A stretch of DNA of 64,000 nt from Candidatus Stammera capleta (GCA_015134335.1 CP043975.1:1-64000); one strand, 5' to 3'; shown: positions 49,859 to 63,435, counted from the stretch's first letter. Numbers and translations are program-made. The notes: a model not told the origin generated them from the letters alone.

Positions 49859-52648
49859 ATGAAAAAACATAAATTAAATTATTCAAATAACATTAATTTA
49901 CCTAATACAAATTTTCCTATGAAAGCAAATTTAACAATAAACGAGCCAAAAATATTAAAAATGTGGTTAAAAAAAAAAATTTATGATAAATTAAAAACAT
50001 TAACCAAAAATAATAAAAAATTTATTATTCATGATGGCCCTCCATATGCCAACGGAAATATACATTTAGGTCACGCACTAAATAAAATATTAAAAGACAT
50101 AACATTAAAATATAAAATATTCAAACAATATAATATATACTATAAAATAGGTTGAGATTGTCATGGTTTACCAATAGAATTAAATATTAAAAAAAAATTT
50201 ACTAGTAAATTAAATTCACTATATAAAATAATAAAATTTAAAAATGCTTGTTTAAAATATGTAATTAAACAAATAAATTTACAAAAACAACAATTTATAA
50301 ATTTAGGAATAATTACAAATTGAAAAAATTATTATAATACAATGGATTTTAAAAATATTGCTTCAACAATTAATATTTTTTCTAAATTTTATAAAAAAAA
50401 ATTAATTAAAAGAATAAAAAAACCTATTTATTGATGTATAAAATGTAAATCATCATTAGCAGAAGCAGAAATTAATTATAATTATACTTTAATAAAAAGT
50501 ATATATGTAATATTTAATATATCAAATAAAAATAAATTTTTAAAAAAAATTAATATTAATAAACTTAAAAATATTAAAAATATTCAACTCATTATATGAA
50601 CAACCACTCCTTGGAGTATACCAGCAAATAATGCAATTTCAATACATAAATATTATAAATATGTACTAATTAAAAATAATAAAAATATTATTATAATAAT
50701 TAAAAATACCGCTAAACAATTTTGTAAAGAAATAAATATACCATATTATAAAATTTTTACTATAAAAGGCCATCACTTAACTAATTATAATACATATCAT
50801 CCCATTTCAAAAATTAAAATTCCTATTATATTTAATAAATATATTAAAAAAAATATTGGTACTGGAATTGTTCATTTAGCTTCTCACCATGGATTAGAAG
50901 ATAACATAATATGTTCTAAATATAATATTAAAGGCCATAATATTATTAATAAAAAAGGAAAATTTAATAATTATAAATATATAAAAAATTTATATAAAAA
51001 GAAATTACTAAAAGGACAAAAATTAATTATTAAAAAACTTAATAAAAATAAAAAAATAATTAATAAAAAAATTATTAATTATAAAATACCATATTGTTGA
51101 AGACATAAAAAACCAATTATAATTAGAACAACTTATCAATGATTTATTATATTTAATAAAAACAATTTAAAAAAAAAATTATTAAATAATATTAAAAAAA
51201 TAAAATGAATACCTAAATGAGGGTATAATAAAATAAAAAAATTAATTAAAAATCGCCCTGATTGATGCATATCACGTCAAAGACATTGAGGAACTCCATT
51301 ACCATTATTTATACATAAAAAAACTTTTACAACACATCCTAAAACATATAAATTATTAAAATATATTTCTAAAAAAATAGAAAAATATGGACCTAACTAT
51401 TGATTAAAATTAAAAAAAAAAGATATTATTAAAGAATATAAAGATTATAAAAAAATTTATGATGTATTAGATATTTGATTTGATTCAGGTGCTACCTTAT
51501 ATACTATTTTTAAAAAAAATATTAATAATATTATTACTATTGATACAATTTTAGAAGGCCAAGATCAATATAGAGGATGATTTATGTCATTATTAATTAT
51601 TAATATAATAATTAATAAAAAATTTAAATTCAAAAAAATAATAAGTCATGGATTTGTAGTAGATAAAAATAATATAAAAATGTCTAAATCATTAAATAAT
51701 AATATTAATCCTTTAATTTTAATAAATAAATATGGAGCAGATATTATTAGATTATGAGTTTCTTCAGTAAAATTTTATAATAATATTAAAATATCTAATG
51801 AAATAATTCAACGTAATATAGAAACATATAGAAAAATTAGAAATACTTTTAAATTTATAATTAATAATTTAAATAAATATAATCCTAAAAAAAATTTTAT
51901 TAAAATACAAAATTTAATTCAATTAGACCAATGAATAATATATAAACTATATAAATATCAAAAAAAAATAATTAAATTATATAATAAATTTAAATATTAT
52001 AAAATAATTAAAATTATAACATACTTTTGTAACTACTATTTAAGCTCTATATATTTTGATATAATTAAAGATAGAAAATATATTATAAAAAGATATACTT
52101 ATCCAGTATATAGCGCTCAAACAACATTATATATATTGTTAGAAACTATGGTTAAATGAATAGCCCCTATATTATCATTTACATCTGAAGAAATATGAAA
52201 ATATATTCCTAGAAAAAAACCTATATCTATATATTTAGATAATAAATTTTATTATATTAATTATTTATATATTAATAAAAAATATATTAATATCTGAAAA
52301 ATATTACTTAAAATAAAATTTAAACTTAATAAAATTATTGATAAATATAAAAAATTAAATATTATAAAATCTTCATTAGAAATATATGTTAAATTATATT
52401 TAAATATTAAATACTATAAAAAAATTATTATAATGAAAAATGAATTAAAATATTTTTTCATAATTTCAAAAATAAAAATAAAAAAATTTAAATTAATAAA
52501 TTTTAAAATAAAATGTAAAAAAATTAATGGTATAAAATGTTTAAGATGTTGGCATTTTTATAAAAATAATATTAAAAATTTTAATAATTTTTGTTATAGA
52601 TGTTATATAAATATAAAAAAAAATGGAGAAATAAGAAAATTTATATAA
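49859..52648 (+). CDS. ileS: Isoleucyl-tRNA synthetase
   Basis: Charges tRNA-Ile. It encodes 929 residues (E. coli 938). N-terminal FPMKANLTINEPKIL, HIGH-type PYANGNIHLGHALNK, the CP1 editing domain with TTPWSIPANNAI, class I KMSKS at KMSKSLNN (51679 on), and the C-terminal zinc site CLRCWHF...FCYRCY. Well over a dozen TGA codons mark Trp, many conserved (IGWDCHG, SWPG-like). Divergent from dnaK. Confidence 0.96.
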
Positions 52649-52676
52649 AAATTATATATATTCATTACATTAATCT

Positions 52677-53450
52677 ATGATAATATTTAAAAAATATTTA
52701 GGACAAAATTTTTTAATAAATAAAAAAATTGTAAAACAAATTATTAATTTAATTAAACCATATAAAAATAAATTAATTTTAGAAATTGGTTGTGGAACAG
52801 GATTAATTACAAAATATTTAATTAAATATAATATATTAATATTAGCAGTTGAAATAGATATAGATTTAATAAATAAAATAAAAAAAAATATAATTAATAA
52901 AATTATTATTATAAATGATAATTTTTTAAATATAAATTTATATAAAATTTATAAATTATATAATAAAAAAATTACAATAATTGGAAATATACCATATTAT
53001 ATAACTCGTAAAATAATTATTAAATTAATTAATAACTTTAAATATATTAAAAAAATTTTCATATTAGTCCAAAAAGAATTTGGAGAAATGTTGTTATCTA
53101 ATCCAGGAAACAAAAAATATTGTAAAACAACTGTTTTAACAAATATGTATTATAAAATAAAAATATTAATATATATTAATAAAATAAACTTTTTTCCTAA
53201 ACCTAAAATTAATTCTGTTTTTTTAAAATTAACTCCTAAAAAAACTAATATTAATTTAAAAATATTAATACATATATTAAATAATTGTTTCATAAAAAAA
53301 AATAAAAAATTATATAATAATATAAAAAATATTATTGATATAAATAAATTAAATAAAATAAATATTTTAGATATTAATACTCGTATAAATAAAATATCTA
53401 TTATAAATTTTTATAATTTAACTAAAATATTTAATAAAATAAAAAAATAA
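52677..53450 (+). CDS. rsmA: 16S rRNA dimethyladenosine transferase RsmA (KsgA)
   Basis: Dimethylates A1518/A1519 of 16S rRNA late in 30S assembly. It encodes 257 residues (E. coli 273). LGQNFLINKKIVKQII, SAM loop LEIGCGTGLITKYL, acidic VEIDIDL, catalytic GNIPYYITRKII (NIPY) and FFPKPKINSVFLKL. No TGA codons. apaH follows after two bases, in the enteric ksgA-(apaG)-apaH order. Confidence 0.95.
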   Translation: MIIFKKYLGQNFLINKKIVKQIINLIKPYKNKLILEIGCGTGLITKYLIKYNILILAVEIDIDLINKIKKNIINKIIIINDNFLNINLYKIYKLYNKKITIIGNIPYYITRKIIIKLINNFKYIKKIFILVQKEFGEMLLSNPGNKKYCKTTVLTNMYYKIKILIYINKINFFPKPKINSVFLKLTPKKTNINLKILIHILNNCFIKKNKKLYNNIKNIIDINKLNKINILDINTRINKISIINFYNLTKIFNKIKK

Positions 53451-53452
53451 TT

Positions 53453-54259
53453 ATGACTAACTATTATATAAGTGATATACACGGATGTTTATATGAATTA
53501 AAATCATTACTTAAAAAAATTAAATTTAATATATATAAAGACAAATTATGAATTATAGGAGATTTAATTTTTAAAGGACCAGAATCTATAAAAATACTTT
53601 TATTTTTATATAACATTAAAGAAAATATAAAAATAATTTTAGGAAATCATGATTTATTTTTTATAAAAAACTATTTTACTAATATTAAAAAAAAAATACT
53701 TATAAATAAAAAATTTTATACAATAATTAAATGATTAATTAAACAAAAAATAATTATAATTAATAATAAATATAAAACTATATTAGTACACGCAGGAATT
53801 CCTCCATTATTAAATTATAATAATATAATTAAATATTCAAATATATTAATAAATATATTAAAAAAAAGAAAATATAAAAAATTTATTAAAATTTATAATA
53901 ATAAAAATATTTTAAAATGAAACAATAAATTAAAATTAATAAATAAATTATCTTTTATATTGCATACATTTACTAATATAAGATATTGTTATACAAATAA
54001 TTATATTTATAATAATTATAATAGTAAAATAGAAACAAATACTAAATTATTAAATAAAAAAAAATTAATACCATGATTTTTTATTAAAAATAAAATATTT
54101 AATAAATATAATATTTTATTTGGACACTGATCTCTTTTAAATAAAAAATTATTACCTAAAAATTTTTTTTGCTTAGATACAGGCTGTTGTTATAATAAAG
54201 GCTACTTGACAATTTTAGATTTTAAAAATAAAATTTTTTATAAACAAAAAAAGAAATAA
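53453..54259 (+). CDS. apaH: Diadenosine tetraphosphatase ApaH
   Basis: Hydrolyses Ap4A-type dinucleotides and can remove Np4 caps from RNA. It encodes 268 residues (E. coli 280). The metallophosphoesterase ligands are all visible: SDIHGC, IGDLIFKGPES (GDLVxRGPxS), LGNHD, VHAGIPP and FGHW. Five TGA Trp codons. apaG, which lies between ksgA and apaH in enterics, is gone. The sequence is near the family up to CLDTGCCY, then a basic tail. Confidence 0.93.
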
Positions 54260-54261
54260 AT

Positions 54262-54522
54262 TTATATATTATTAATCATTTTATATAAAAAACTTTTATA
54301 TCTTGAAGCTTTATTATAATGTATATAACCTTTACTAGATAATTTATCTAAAATTTTTTGTAAAAAACGTAAATAAATAATACTATTTATTTTATCTTTT
54401 TTTAAAACTAAAGACTTAAATTTTTTAATATATGTTTTTATCATATTTCTTTTACTTCTATTTAACTTACTTTTTAATTTTTCTTTTAATACTTTTTTAT
54501 ATTTTAAAGTTTTTTTTATCAT
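54262..54522 (-). CDS. rpsT: 30S ribosomal protein S20
   Basis: Three-helix protein of the 30S body. It encodes 86 residues (E. coli 87). KLNRSKRNMIKTYIKKFKSLV and the C-terminal KGYIHYNKASRYKSFLYKMI fit S20 (KGIIHKNKAARHKANL in E. coli). Convergent with apaH with two bases between the genes. It is near ileS and dnaK as in enterics. Confidence 0.93.
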   Translation of the reverse strand: MIKKTLKYKKVLKEKLKSKLNRSKRNMIKTYIKKFKSLVLKKDKINSIIYLRFLQKILDKLSSKGYIHYNKASRYKSFLYKMINNI

Positions 54523-54544
54523 AAATATATATTTTTTTATATTA

Positions 54545-56215
54545 TTAATTTTTTCTAAATTTATTAAAAATTTTAATTAAATTTAATGTAGAATCATCTA
54601 AAAAAATTTTTTTATTTTTAACAAGATTAATATTATTATCTTTAATATTTAATAACATTTCTAATATTACATTAGATATATTTTTTCCTAATTCTACTCC
54701 TCACTGATCATAACTACATATATTTAAAATTATACCTTCTGTTAAAACTTTATATTCATAAAAAGTTAACAAAGATCCTAAAATATAGGGATTAATTTCT
54801 TTTAATAAAATAAAATTATTAGGTTTATTACCTATAAAACTTTTATAATTATCTAAATTATTTTTCTTATAATAAATATAATCTCCAAATGCTAATGATT
54901 GGGATTGTGCTAAAATATTAGACATTAATTTATCATAATAATTTTCTACATTACAAGAACTAATAGAATTAGCTGAAACAATAAAATCTATAGGTATTAT
55001 ATAAGTTCCTTGATGTAATAATTGAAAAAAAGAATGTTGACAAACAGTACCTAAACCATTTCAAATAATACTAGAAGTAAAATAATTATTTATTTTATTA
55101 TTATTTCTATCAACTGATTTACCATTAGATTCCATTATTAATTGCTGTAAATATAAAGGAAATAATGATAATAATTCATTATAAACTAAAACTAATTTAG
55201 TATTAAATTTAAAAAAATTACTATATCAAATATTTAATATAGCCAATATAATTGGTATATTATATTTATAATCAGTAAAAAAAAAATGTTTATCTACATC
55301 ATGAGCACCTTTCAAAATTTTAATAAAATTTTTATACCCTAACGCTAAAGAAATAATTAAACCAAAAGCAGAGCAAAAAGAAAATCGTCCACTAACTCAA
55401 TCTGAAACAACAAAAATATTATTAATATTTATATTATATGTAAGAGCCTTTTCTAAATTACTAGTAACTAAAATAAAATGATAATTTAATGATTCCATAT
55501 CATTATTAAAATAATTTAAAATTCATTTACAAGCAATTTTAAAATTTAAAATAGTTTCTTGAGTAGTAAAAGTTTTAGAACATATTATAAAAAGTGTATT
55601 TTCAGGTATTAAAAAATTTAAAACATTATTAATATCTTCTATATCAATATTAGATACAAAAAATGTTTTTATATTTTTTATTTTATATCTATTTAAAGCT
55701 TTAACAATCATTCTAGGTCCTAAATCAGAACCACCTATTCCTATATTAACTATATTAATAATTTTTTTATTATTAAAACCTAATTTAATTCCTTTTATAA
55801 TTGAATAAGTTAATTTTTTTATAAATATTAAATTTTTATCTATCTTTTTCTTTTCTTCTAATAAAATATAATTATATTTACTATATTTAATAAAAAAATT
55901 ATTAAAATCTCTAAATAAAAAATTTAATACATATTTTTTTTCTGTAACATTTATAATTCCTCCATTTATTATATAAAATAAATATTTATTAAATTTTATT
56001 TCTTTTAATAAACTAATAAATAAATTTAGAGTTTTATTTACAAAAATATTTTTAGAATAGTCAAATAATATTTTCTTTTTAAAATATATTGAAAATTCTT
56101 TAAATCTATTTGGATTGGATAAAAATAAATCTTTAATTTTAAAATTTTTTATATTATTAAAATGATTATATAACTTTAATCAAGATTTTGTTTTAGTAGG
56201 ATTAATATTTAACAT
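54545..56215 (-). CDS. pgi: Glucose-6-phosphate isomerase
   Basis: Interconverts glucose-6-phosphate and fructose-6-phosphate. It encodes 556 residues (E. coli 549). [68 protein letters not shown] and the second PGI signature region near [14 protein letters not shown]...NICSYDQWGVELGK. The frame is divided only by TGA Trp codons. Start is the ATG at 56213-56215. With tpiA and gapA it suggests a partial glycolytic route. Confidence 0.95.
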
Positions 56216-56318
56216 TTTATAAAATTATTAAATTTATAAACAAATTAAGTAAAATATATTTAATTAATAATTATTATTATTATAATATAATAATAAATAA
56301 TAAATTTCAAATAATAAA

Positions 56319-57389
56319 ATGATTAAAAAACCACCATTAAAAATAATTAAAATTATTATAGCTTTATCAGGAGGTATAGATTCTACAATTACTATATGAA
56401 TATTAAAACAATTAGGTTTTAAAATTAAATGTGTTTTTATAAAATGCTGAGAACAAAAAAATTGTAATTTTAAACAAAATTTACAAGATTGCAAAAAAAT
56501 ATGTAAATTTTTTAAAATTAAATTAATAAAAATAAATTTTTCATATGAATATTGACATAAAGTTTTTAAAAAATATATTAAAGAATTAAAAAAAAATAAA
56601 ACACCTAACCCTGATATTTTATGTAATAAAGAAATTAAATTTAATTTATTAATTAAATTTTCAATTAATATACTAAATTATAATTATATAGCAACTGGAC
56701 ACTACGTAAGAAAAATATATAAAAAAAATAAATTTATTTTATTAAAAGGTATAGATAAAACCAAAGATCAAAGTTATTTTTTATGTCAAATAAAACAAAA
56801 ACAATTAAAAAAATGTATATTTCCAATAGGAAGTTTTAAAAAAACACAAATAAGAAAAATAGCAAAAAACTTAAATGTACCTAATGCACTTAAAAAAGAT
56901 TCCACAGGTATATGTTTTATAGAATCTAAAAAACATAAAAACTTTATTATTAAATATATAAAAAAAAAAAAAGGTTATATTAAAAATATAGAAAATAATA
57001 AAATTGTTGGAAAACACTATGGATTATTTTTATATACTATAGGACAAAGAAAAAATTTATTATATTCAATTTTTAATAAAAAACCTTTATATGTTATAAA
57101 AAAAGATAAAAAAAATAATTTATTATATGTAGGTACTAAAAAAAACCTATATAAATCATTTTTTTATTTAAAAAAAATACATTTTATACATATAAAATGA
57201 AACAAAAAAAATATTATTTGTCAAGTTAAAATTAGATATCAACAAAAACCTATTTCATGTATAATAAATTTTATAAAAAAAAATTTAATTAAAATTATAT
57301 TATTAAAACCTATTAGAGCTATAACATCAGGACAATCAGCTGTTTTTTATATTAAAAATATATGTTTAGGAGGAGGCTTTATTATATAA
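56319..57389 (+). CDS. mnmA: tRNA 2-thiouridylase MnmA
   Basis: Adds sulfur to U34 of Lys, Glu and Gln tRNAs. It encodes 356 residues (E. coli 368). PP-loop ALSGGIDSTITIW, catalytic Cys in NPDILCNKEIKF, TGHYVRK, DQSYFLCQI, persulfide Cys in STGICFIE, YTIGQRKNL and C-terminal PIRAITSGQSAVFY. The tusE gene for its sulfur donor is at 20.7 kb. It overlaps glyS tail to tail by 8 bases. Confidence 0.95.
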
Positions 57390-59514
57390 AATTTTTAAAA
57401 AAATAAGAAAAATCCATAAATTTTGTAAAATATAAATATATTTTATATAATAAAGATATTCTATAATTACGTATATTTATATCTAAAATATATATTTTAG
57501 TATTATTTAAATAAAAATCTATTTTATAACTAAAATTTAAATAATTATTAAATAAACTTAAATAATCTTTTTTAAATATAAATTTTTTATGATAAATTTT
57601 AAAATATTTAAATTCATATATAAAATTTATATCAATATTTAACATTTTAATAATAATTAAATTATTAAAATTTATATTTTTTAATATATTTTTTAATCTT
57701 TTATATACAAATAAAATATATTTAAAATCATATAAATAATTTTTTATATAAAAAATAATAAAATCAATCTTATTTTTTATTTCATTAACATTAAAATTAT
57801 TATTTTTATTATAAACAGATAAAACTAATTCTTTTTTATAACCTAATAATATAAAATAATTTATTACACGTTTAAAAATATAGTTAATAACTAATATAGA
57901 ACACTTATTAATATTTATATTTAATTTAAATAAAGATAATAAATATTTAATTAATATTAATAAATTAATATCAAATTTATAAAATAAAATAATTTTAATA
58001 ATATAAAATGATAATTTACGTAAACCATAAATATCATTACTTTTTTTTAAATAAAACCCATAATCAATTAATGATATACTAATTAAAGTATCTAATTTAT
58101 CACTTAAAGAAATTATACTACTATATAAATTTTTAGAAACATTGTTATTTATATCATTAGGAAAATAATGATATTTAATAATATCAACTATATATAAACT
58201 ATAATTATCTAATTTAGCATAATACATTGATATAAAACCCTTTAAATTTTTAAATTCTTTAAATAAATTAGTAACTAAATCACATTTACATAAAATAATT
58301 GAAGTACTCAAATATATAAGATTTAATTTTAAATTTAAATAACACACAATATATTTAGTAAAAAATAACAATCTAGTAATCTTATTAACTAAATTATCTT
58401 TTTTATCAATTAATACAATATTTTTTAGTTTACTAAAATAACTAATTAAAGAATATTTTCTATCTTTATAAAATAAAAAAAAACTATCATTTAATTTAGA
58501 TTCTATTATATGGTTATAATATAATAATATATTTTTTTTATTTTTTTTAGAAACATCTAAATCTAAAACTAAAATATAATAATTAGTTAATAATTTTTTA
58601 TCAACAGAATAAGTATGTATACAATTAAAATTATTTAATATATTTATAATAACCTTATAAGGTAAATATATAAATTTAATATTAAATTTATATATTAAAA
58701 TATTAGGATATTCTACTAATGATATTATCTTATTTAAAAAGATATTAGAAATTTTAATTATCAACTTATATTTAAGTAATATTTTATTTATTTTAAATAA
58801 AATAATATTTTTACGTTGTTTATAATTTACAATTATCAAACATATATTTTTTAAAATATTTATATAATTATTAGCATTTTTAATAATAATTTTTTTATAA
58901 TTTAAACATCTATGTGATATTAATTTATTACTAGATTTTATACCAAAAATTTTTACACAAATAACTCTTTTATTAAATAAAATTACAATATTATTAATAG
59001 GTCTAATAAACGAAAAATTATTTATTCCTCATCTCATAAAACTAACATTTCTTTTCAATTTATTCAAAACATTAAACAAATTATCTTGTAAAAATTTTTC
59101 AATATTTGAAAATACTAATTTTTGTTTATAATAAAAAAATCTTATATTTTTTTTATCTTTAAATATTAATTCATCAACAGTTTTTTTATTATTATATAAT
59201 CAATCTAATACCTTTATATAAGAATTTTTGTAATATAAAATATTTTTTTTTAAATTTATAAAAGGTCCATAAATTTTCTTATATTTTAAATTTTTTATAA
59301 AAATAATTTGATAAAAACTTATATTATATATTAAACATGATATTCTAGTTAAACTAATAAAATAATCAATTTTTTTATAATAAAAATTATTTTTAACTAA
59401 TAAATATGATAAATATTTTACAAAACTTTTACCTAAATTTTTCAAATTATTTAAAGGTAATTCTTCAGTTCCAATTTCAATTAATAAAGTACCATATAAT
59501 TTTTTTTTATTCAT
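57382..59514 (-). CDS. glyS: Glycyl-tRNA synthetase beta subunit
   Basis: Beta chain of the tetrameric (alpha2beta2) GlyRS, which binds tRNA. It encodes 710 residues (E. coli 689). The N-terminus GTLLIEIGTEELPLNNLKNL is unmistakable, and FMRWGINNFSFIRPIN (Trp as TGA), SHRCLN and DKLDTLISI follow. The C-terminal half is strongly drifted towards Ile/Lys/Asn but the frame is open throughout. It follows glyQ by 14 bases. Confidence 0.93.
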
Positions 59515-59528
59515 AAAATTAATAAAAC

Positions 59529-60392
59529 TTAAACTTTTAAACTAATTTTAGCTATTAAACAAAACAAATTTCTAATATTTAAAATCATATTTTTTCTTTC
59601 TATATCTGAAAAATAATTTTTACAATCTAACAAATTAAAATAATTAACCATTTTTAATGCATTTTCATAAGAAATAATTCACAAAGGATTTTTAAATTTT
59701 AACAATCTTAAAGATTCCTCTTCATATTGATTAATACATTTAATTAAAAATTTTATATTAGATTTATTAAAAATATATATTGATTTATAATATTCATATT
59801 TACTTATAATATCATAATATCTAATTATTTTATTATTACTATCTATATTTCAAATTAAATCATTTATATATAAAATTTTCTGTAAGTGCATTAACAATCT
59901 TTCTACACCATAAGTAATTTCTACTAATATAGGATTACAAATTATATTACCCATTTCCTGAAAATATGTAAATTGACTAATTTCTACACCATTCAATCAT
60001 ACTTCTCAACCATAACCATAAGCACCTAAGGTTGAATTTTCTCAATTATCTTCTATAAATTTTAATTCATTTTTATTAATATCTATTCCTAAATAAATTA
60101 ATGAATCTACATATATTTGTTTTATATTTTTTAATGAAGGTTTGTTTATTACTTGAAATTGATAATATTGAGACAATTTTATTGATAATAAATTGCCATA
60201 TTTAGCATCTTTTGCTCTTCTACATAACTGTATATAACTATAAAATATATCTTTTTTTTGTATAGCTCCAAAAAAAGTATTAGGATGAAAAGTAGCAGCT
60301 CCTACTTCTAAATCTAAAGATTGTATATTAGTACAACCATATTTATTTCAATACTTAATTAATTTTAATATAATATTTTGAAATGTAATCAT
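59529..60392 (-). CDS. glyQ: Glycyl-tRNA synthetase alpha subunit
   Basis: Catalytic alpha chain making glycyl-adenylate. It encodes 287 residues (E. coli 303). [20 protein letters not shown] matches [46 protein letters not shown], and [23 protein letters not shown] are near the family consensus. The frame contains several TGA Trp codons, so it is not visible as one frame under the standard code. Confidence 0.94.
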
Positions 60393-60397
60393 AATTT

Positions 60398-60416
60398 ATT
60401 AGTATAAAATACTAAT
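60398..60416 (-). terminator. Possible weak hairpin terminator after rplQ
   Basis: A 7-base stem (60398-60404 with 60410-60416, arm ATTAGTA) and 5-base loop in the short gap between rplQ and glyQ. Weak, but the only symmetrical element there. Confidence 0.3.
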
Positions 60417-60437
60417 TATATAAAATATTTATTCAAT

Positions 60438-60791
60438 TTAATTTGATAATTCTACATATGCCATAAGTGCATTATCACCCTTCCTAAACCCATATTTTAA
60501 TATTCTTATATAACCACCTTTACAATTTATTAATTTAGGTATTATATTAAATATTAATTTATTAACAATTTTTTTATCATATATTTTTGAAATTAATAAT
60601 CTTCTAGAATGTAAAGTATTCTTTTTAGCAATAGCAATTAAAGGTTCAAAATATCTTCTTAATTCTTTAGCTTTTACTAAAGTAGTTTTAATACTTTCAT
60701 GCTTTATTAAAGATATAATCATATTTCTAAACATAGATTTTCTATGACTACTATTACGATTTAACTTACGACCTTTTTTTTTATGACGCAT
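60438..60791 (-). CDS. rplQ: 50S ribosomal protein L17
   Basis: Large-subunit protein near the exit tunnel. It encodes 117 residues (E. coli 127). [45 protein letters not shown] and the C-terminal [24 protein letters not shown] match L17. Last gene of the alpha operon, 42 bases after rpoA. Confidence 0.96.
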   Translation of the reverse strand: MRHKKKGRKLNRNSSHRKSMFRNMIISLIKHESIKTTLVKAKELRRYFEPLIAIAKKNTLHSRRLLISKIYDKKIVNKLIFNIIPKLINCKGGYIRILKYGFRKGDNALMAYVELSN

Positions 60792-60833
60792 TATATAAAT
60801 TACCTATAAATTTTTTATATTATAATTATAAAA

Positions 60834-61823
60834 TTACTTTATATTTTTCTTAGGTGGTCAATTTTTTAATTTCATACCTAATTTTAATCCCTTAGATAAT
60901 AAAATATTTTTTATTTCATTTAAAGATTTTTTACCTAAATTTGGAGTTTTAAGTAAATCAGATTCAGATTTTTGAACTAAATCTCCTATATAATTAATTT
61001 GTTCAGTCTTTAAACAATTAGCTGATCGTACAGTTAATTCTAAATCATCTACTGATGATAATAATATAGGATTAAAATCTTTCTTTTTTTTATCTTTTTT
61101 ATCTGAAACATTCTTTTTTAATTCTATAAATGTTTCTAATTGATTATATAATATAGTAGCAGCTTTACGAATTGCTAATTCAGGATCTAAAGTACCATTA
61201 GTTTTAATATTAATTATTAATCTATCTAAATCTGTTCTATTATTTACTCTAGAAGATTCTACTATATAAGAAACATACCTAACAGGAGAAAAAAAAGTAT
61301 CTAAAAATAATTTACCAATTACTATTTCATCACTAATCTTTAGTTTTCTATCATTTGATGATATATATCCTACTCCTAGTTCAACTTTAAGTTTCATATT
61401 AATTACAATATCTTCATGTGTAATATTACAAATTATATGATCTTTATTATATACAAATATATTCTCATCATATTTAATATCATAAGCATATACTGGACCT
61501 ATACCCTTTTTTTTTAAATATATAATTTCATAATTATTATCATTATTTATTCTAATAGAAATATTTTTAATATTTAATAAAATTTCATTTAAATCTTCTA
61601 ATAATCCTTTTTTAACAGTATATTCATGAAATATATTATCAATTTCAACTTCAGTAATAGCATAACCTGGCATAGATGATAATAAAATTCTTCTTAAAGA
61701 ATTACCTATTGTATGACCAAATCCTCTTTCTAAAGGTTCTAAAATAATATTAGACTCCATTAATGAAATTTTTTTAATATCTATAATTTTAGGTTTTAAA
61801 AATTTATAAGGAAAATTAAACAT
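60834..61823 (-). CDS. rpoA: RNA polymerase alpha subunit
   Basis: Assembly platform and regulatory subunit of RNA polymerase. It encodes 329 residues, the E. coli length. [70 protein letters not shown] and [13 protein letters not shown], so the UP-element/activator-binding domain is kept. The last Trp before PPKKN is a TGA codon (60858-60860), which settles the correct end at 60834. Confidence 0.97.
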
Positions 61824-61867
61824 ATATTCTATATCCGTATTATTTAAAATTCATTATATTAATATTA

Positions 61868-62485
61868 TTATTTAGAATAATATTCTAATATTAAATATTC
61901 TTTAATATCAAATAATATCATAGACCTTTCAGGTATAAATTTAAATATACCTTCCATTTTATTTATATTAACTTCTACTCACGATGGTATTTCTTTGTTT
62001 TTTAACTCTAATGAATATTTTATTCTATTTTGATTTTTAGAATTATTATGAATTTTAATAATATCATTAATATTAACTAAATATGAAGGTATATTAACTA
62101 TTTTATTATTTACTATTATAGATTTATGACTAACTAATTGTCTAGCTTCAGCTCTAGTTACAGCAAATCCCATTCTATATACTACATTATCTAATCTACG
62201 TTCTAATAATTTTAACAATATTTCTCCTGTATTACCTTTAGATTTTAAGGCTTTATAATAATAATTAGAAAATTGTTTTTCTAATATTCCATAAATCCTT
62301 TTTACTTTCTGTTTTTCTCTTAATTGTAAACCATAATCAGTTATACGAACTTTTTTATATATATGCTGACCTGGTAATCTATCTATCTTACATTTAGTAT
62401 CTAAAGTACGAATACTAGATTTTAAAAATAAATCTGTTCCTTCTCTTCTACTAAACTTTAATTTAGGACCAATATATTTAGACAT
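61868..62485 (-). CDS. rpsD: 30S ribosomal protein S4
   Basis: Primary 16S rRNA-binding protein. It encodes 205 residues (E. coli 206). [59 protein letters not shown] and C-terminal [13 protein letters not shown]. The zinc-free form, as in enterics. TGA at 61979-61981 is Trp in PSWVEV; reading it as stop would remove the last 36 residues. Confidence 0.97.
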
Positions 62486-62511
62486 TTTTTTATATTTATT
62501 TATAAATTAAA

Positions 62512-62901
62512 TTATACTCTTCTTTTTTTAGGTGGCCTACAACCATTATGGGGAATAGGAGTTATATCATAAATATTAATTATTCTAAAACCCGCATTAT
62601 GTAAAGCCCTAATACTAGATTCTCTACCTGGTCCAGGACCACTTACTTTAATTTCTAAATTTTTTATACCATAACTTTTTATAACTTCTGTACATTTTTC
62701 TACAGCCATTTGAGCTCCAAATGGAGTAGATTTTCTAGATCCTTTAAAACCAGCACTACCTGATGTTTTTCATCCTAATACATTACCTTGTAAATCTGTA
62801 AATGTTATAATTGTATTATTAAAAGAAGCATTTATATAAACTATACCATTTAAAATTTGCTTTTTGTTCTTAATTTTTTTTTTAAAACTTTTTTTTTTCA
62901 T
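62512..62901 (-). CDS. rpsK: 30S ribosomal protein S11
   Basis: Platform protein contacting mRNA near the E site. It encodes 129 residues, the E. coli length. [21 protein letters not shown] (Trp as TGA), [35 protein letters not shown] and [15 protein letters not shown]. The start is the ATG at 62899-62901, giving a basic N-terminus; the internal ATG at 62707-62709 would delete half the protein. Confidence 0.97.
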
Positions 62902-62939
62902 ATTATAAAAATATAATTATTAAAAATAATTACTTAATT

Positions 62940-63293
62940 TTACTTTAAATATTTACGATTTTTTTTACATGTTTTAGCGTTAGTTTTTGTTCTTTGACCT
63001 CTAACAGGTAATTTTTTTTTATGCCTTAAACCTCTATAACAATTAATATCAGATAATCTTTTTATATTTAATAATATATTACGCCTTAAATCTCCTTCAA
63101 CAATATATTTAAGTATTTCTTTCCTAATTAATTCTAATTCTTTATTATCTAAATCTTTAACCAAAATACCGTAATCTACATTTATAAAATTACAAATTTT
63201 TTTAGATAAAGATATTCCTATACCATAAATATATGTTAAAGATATCATAATAGATTTATTCTTAGGTATATTAACACCAGCCATTCTTATCAT
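62940..63293 (-). CDS. rpsM: 30S ribosomal protein S13
   Basis: Head protein contacting tRNA and L5. It encodes 117 residues (E. coli 118). IRMAGVNIPKNKSIMISLTYIYGIG at the N-terminus ([24 protein letters not shown] in E. coli), VEGDLRRNILLNIKRL and the tail GLRHKKKLPVRGQRTKTNA. No TGA. Between rpmJ and rpsK. Confidence 0.97.
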   Translation of the reverse strand: MIRMAGVNIPKNKSIMISLTYIYGIGISLSKKICNFINVDYGILVKDLDNKELELIRKEILKYIVEGDLRRNILLNIKRLSDINCYRGLRHKKKLPVRGQRTKTNAKTCKKNRKYLK

Positions 63294-63318
63294 ATTATTT
63301 ACTTTTTAAAAAATTTTA

Positions 63319-63435
63319 TTAACCTTGACGTTGTTTATGTTTAGGGTAATTTTTACAAATTACTCTTAAAATACCATTTCTTTTTACAATTTTACAATTA
63401 TTACAAATTTTTTTAACAGACGCTCTTACTTTCAT
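63319..63435 (-). CDS. rpmJ: 50S ribosomal protein L36
   Basis: The smallest ribosomal protein, 38 residues. [20 protein letters not shown] followed by [18 protein letters not shown] is almost the enteric sequence, with the Cys/Cys/Cys/His zinc ligands. It lies 12 bases after secY and 25 bases before rpsM, the standard spc-alpha junction. Confidence 0.96.
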   Translation of the reverse strand: MKVRASVKKICNNCKIVKRNGILRVICKNYPKHKQRQG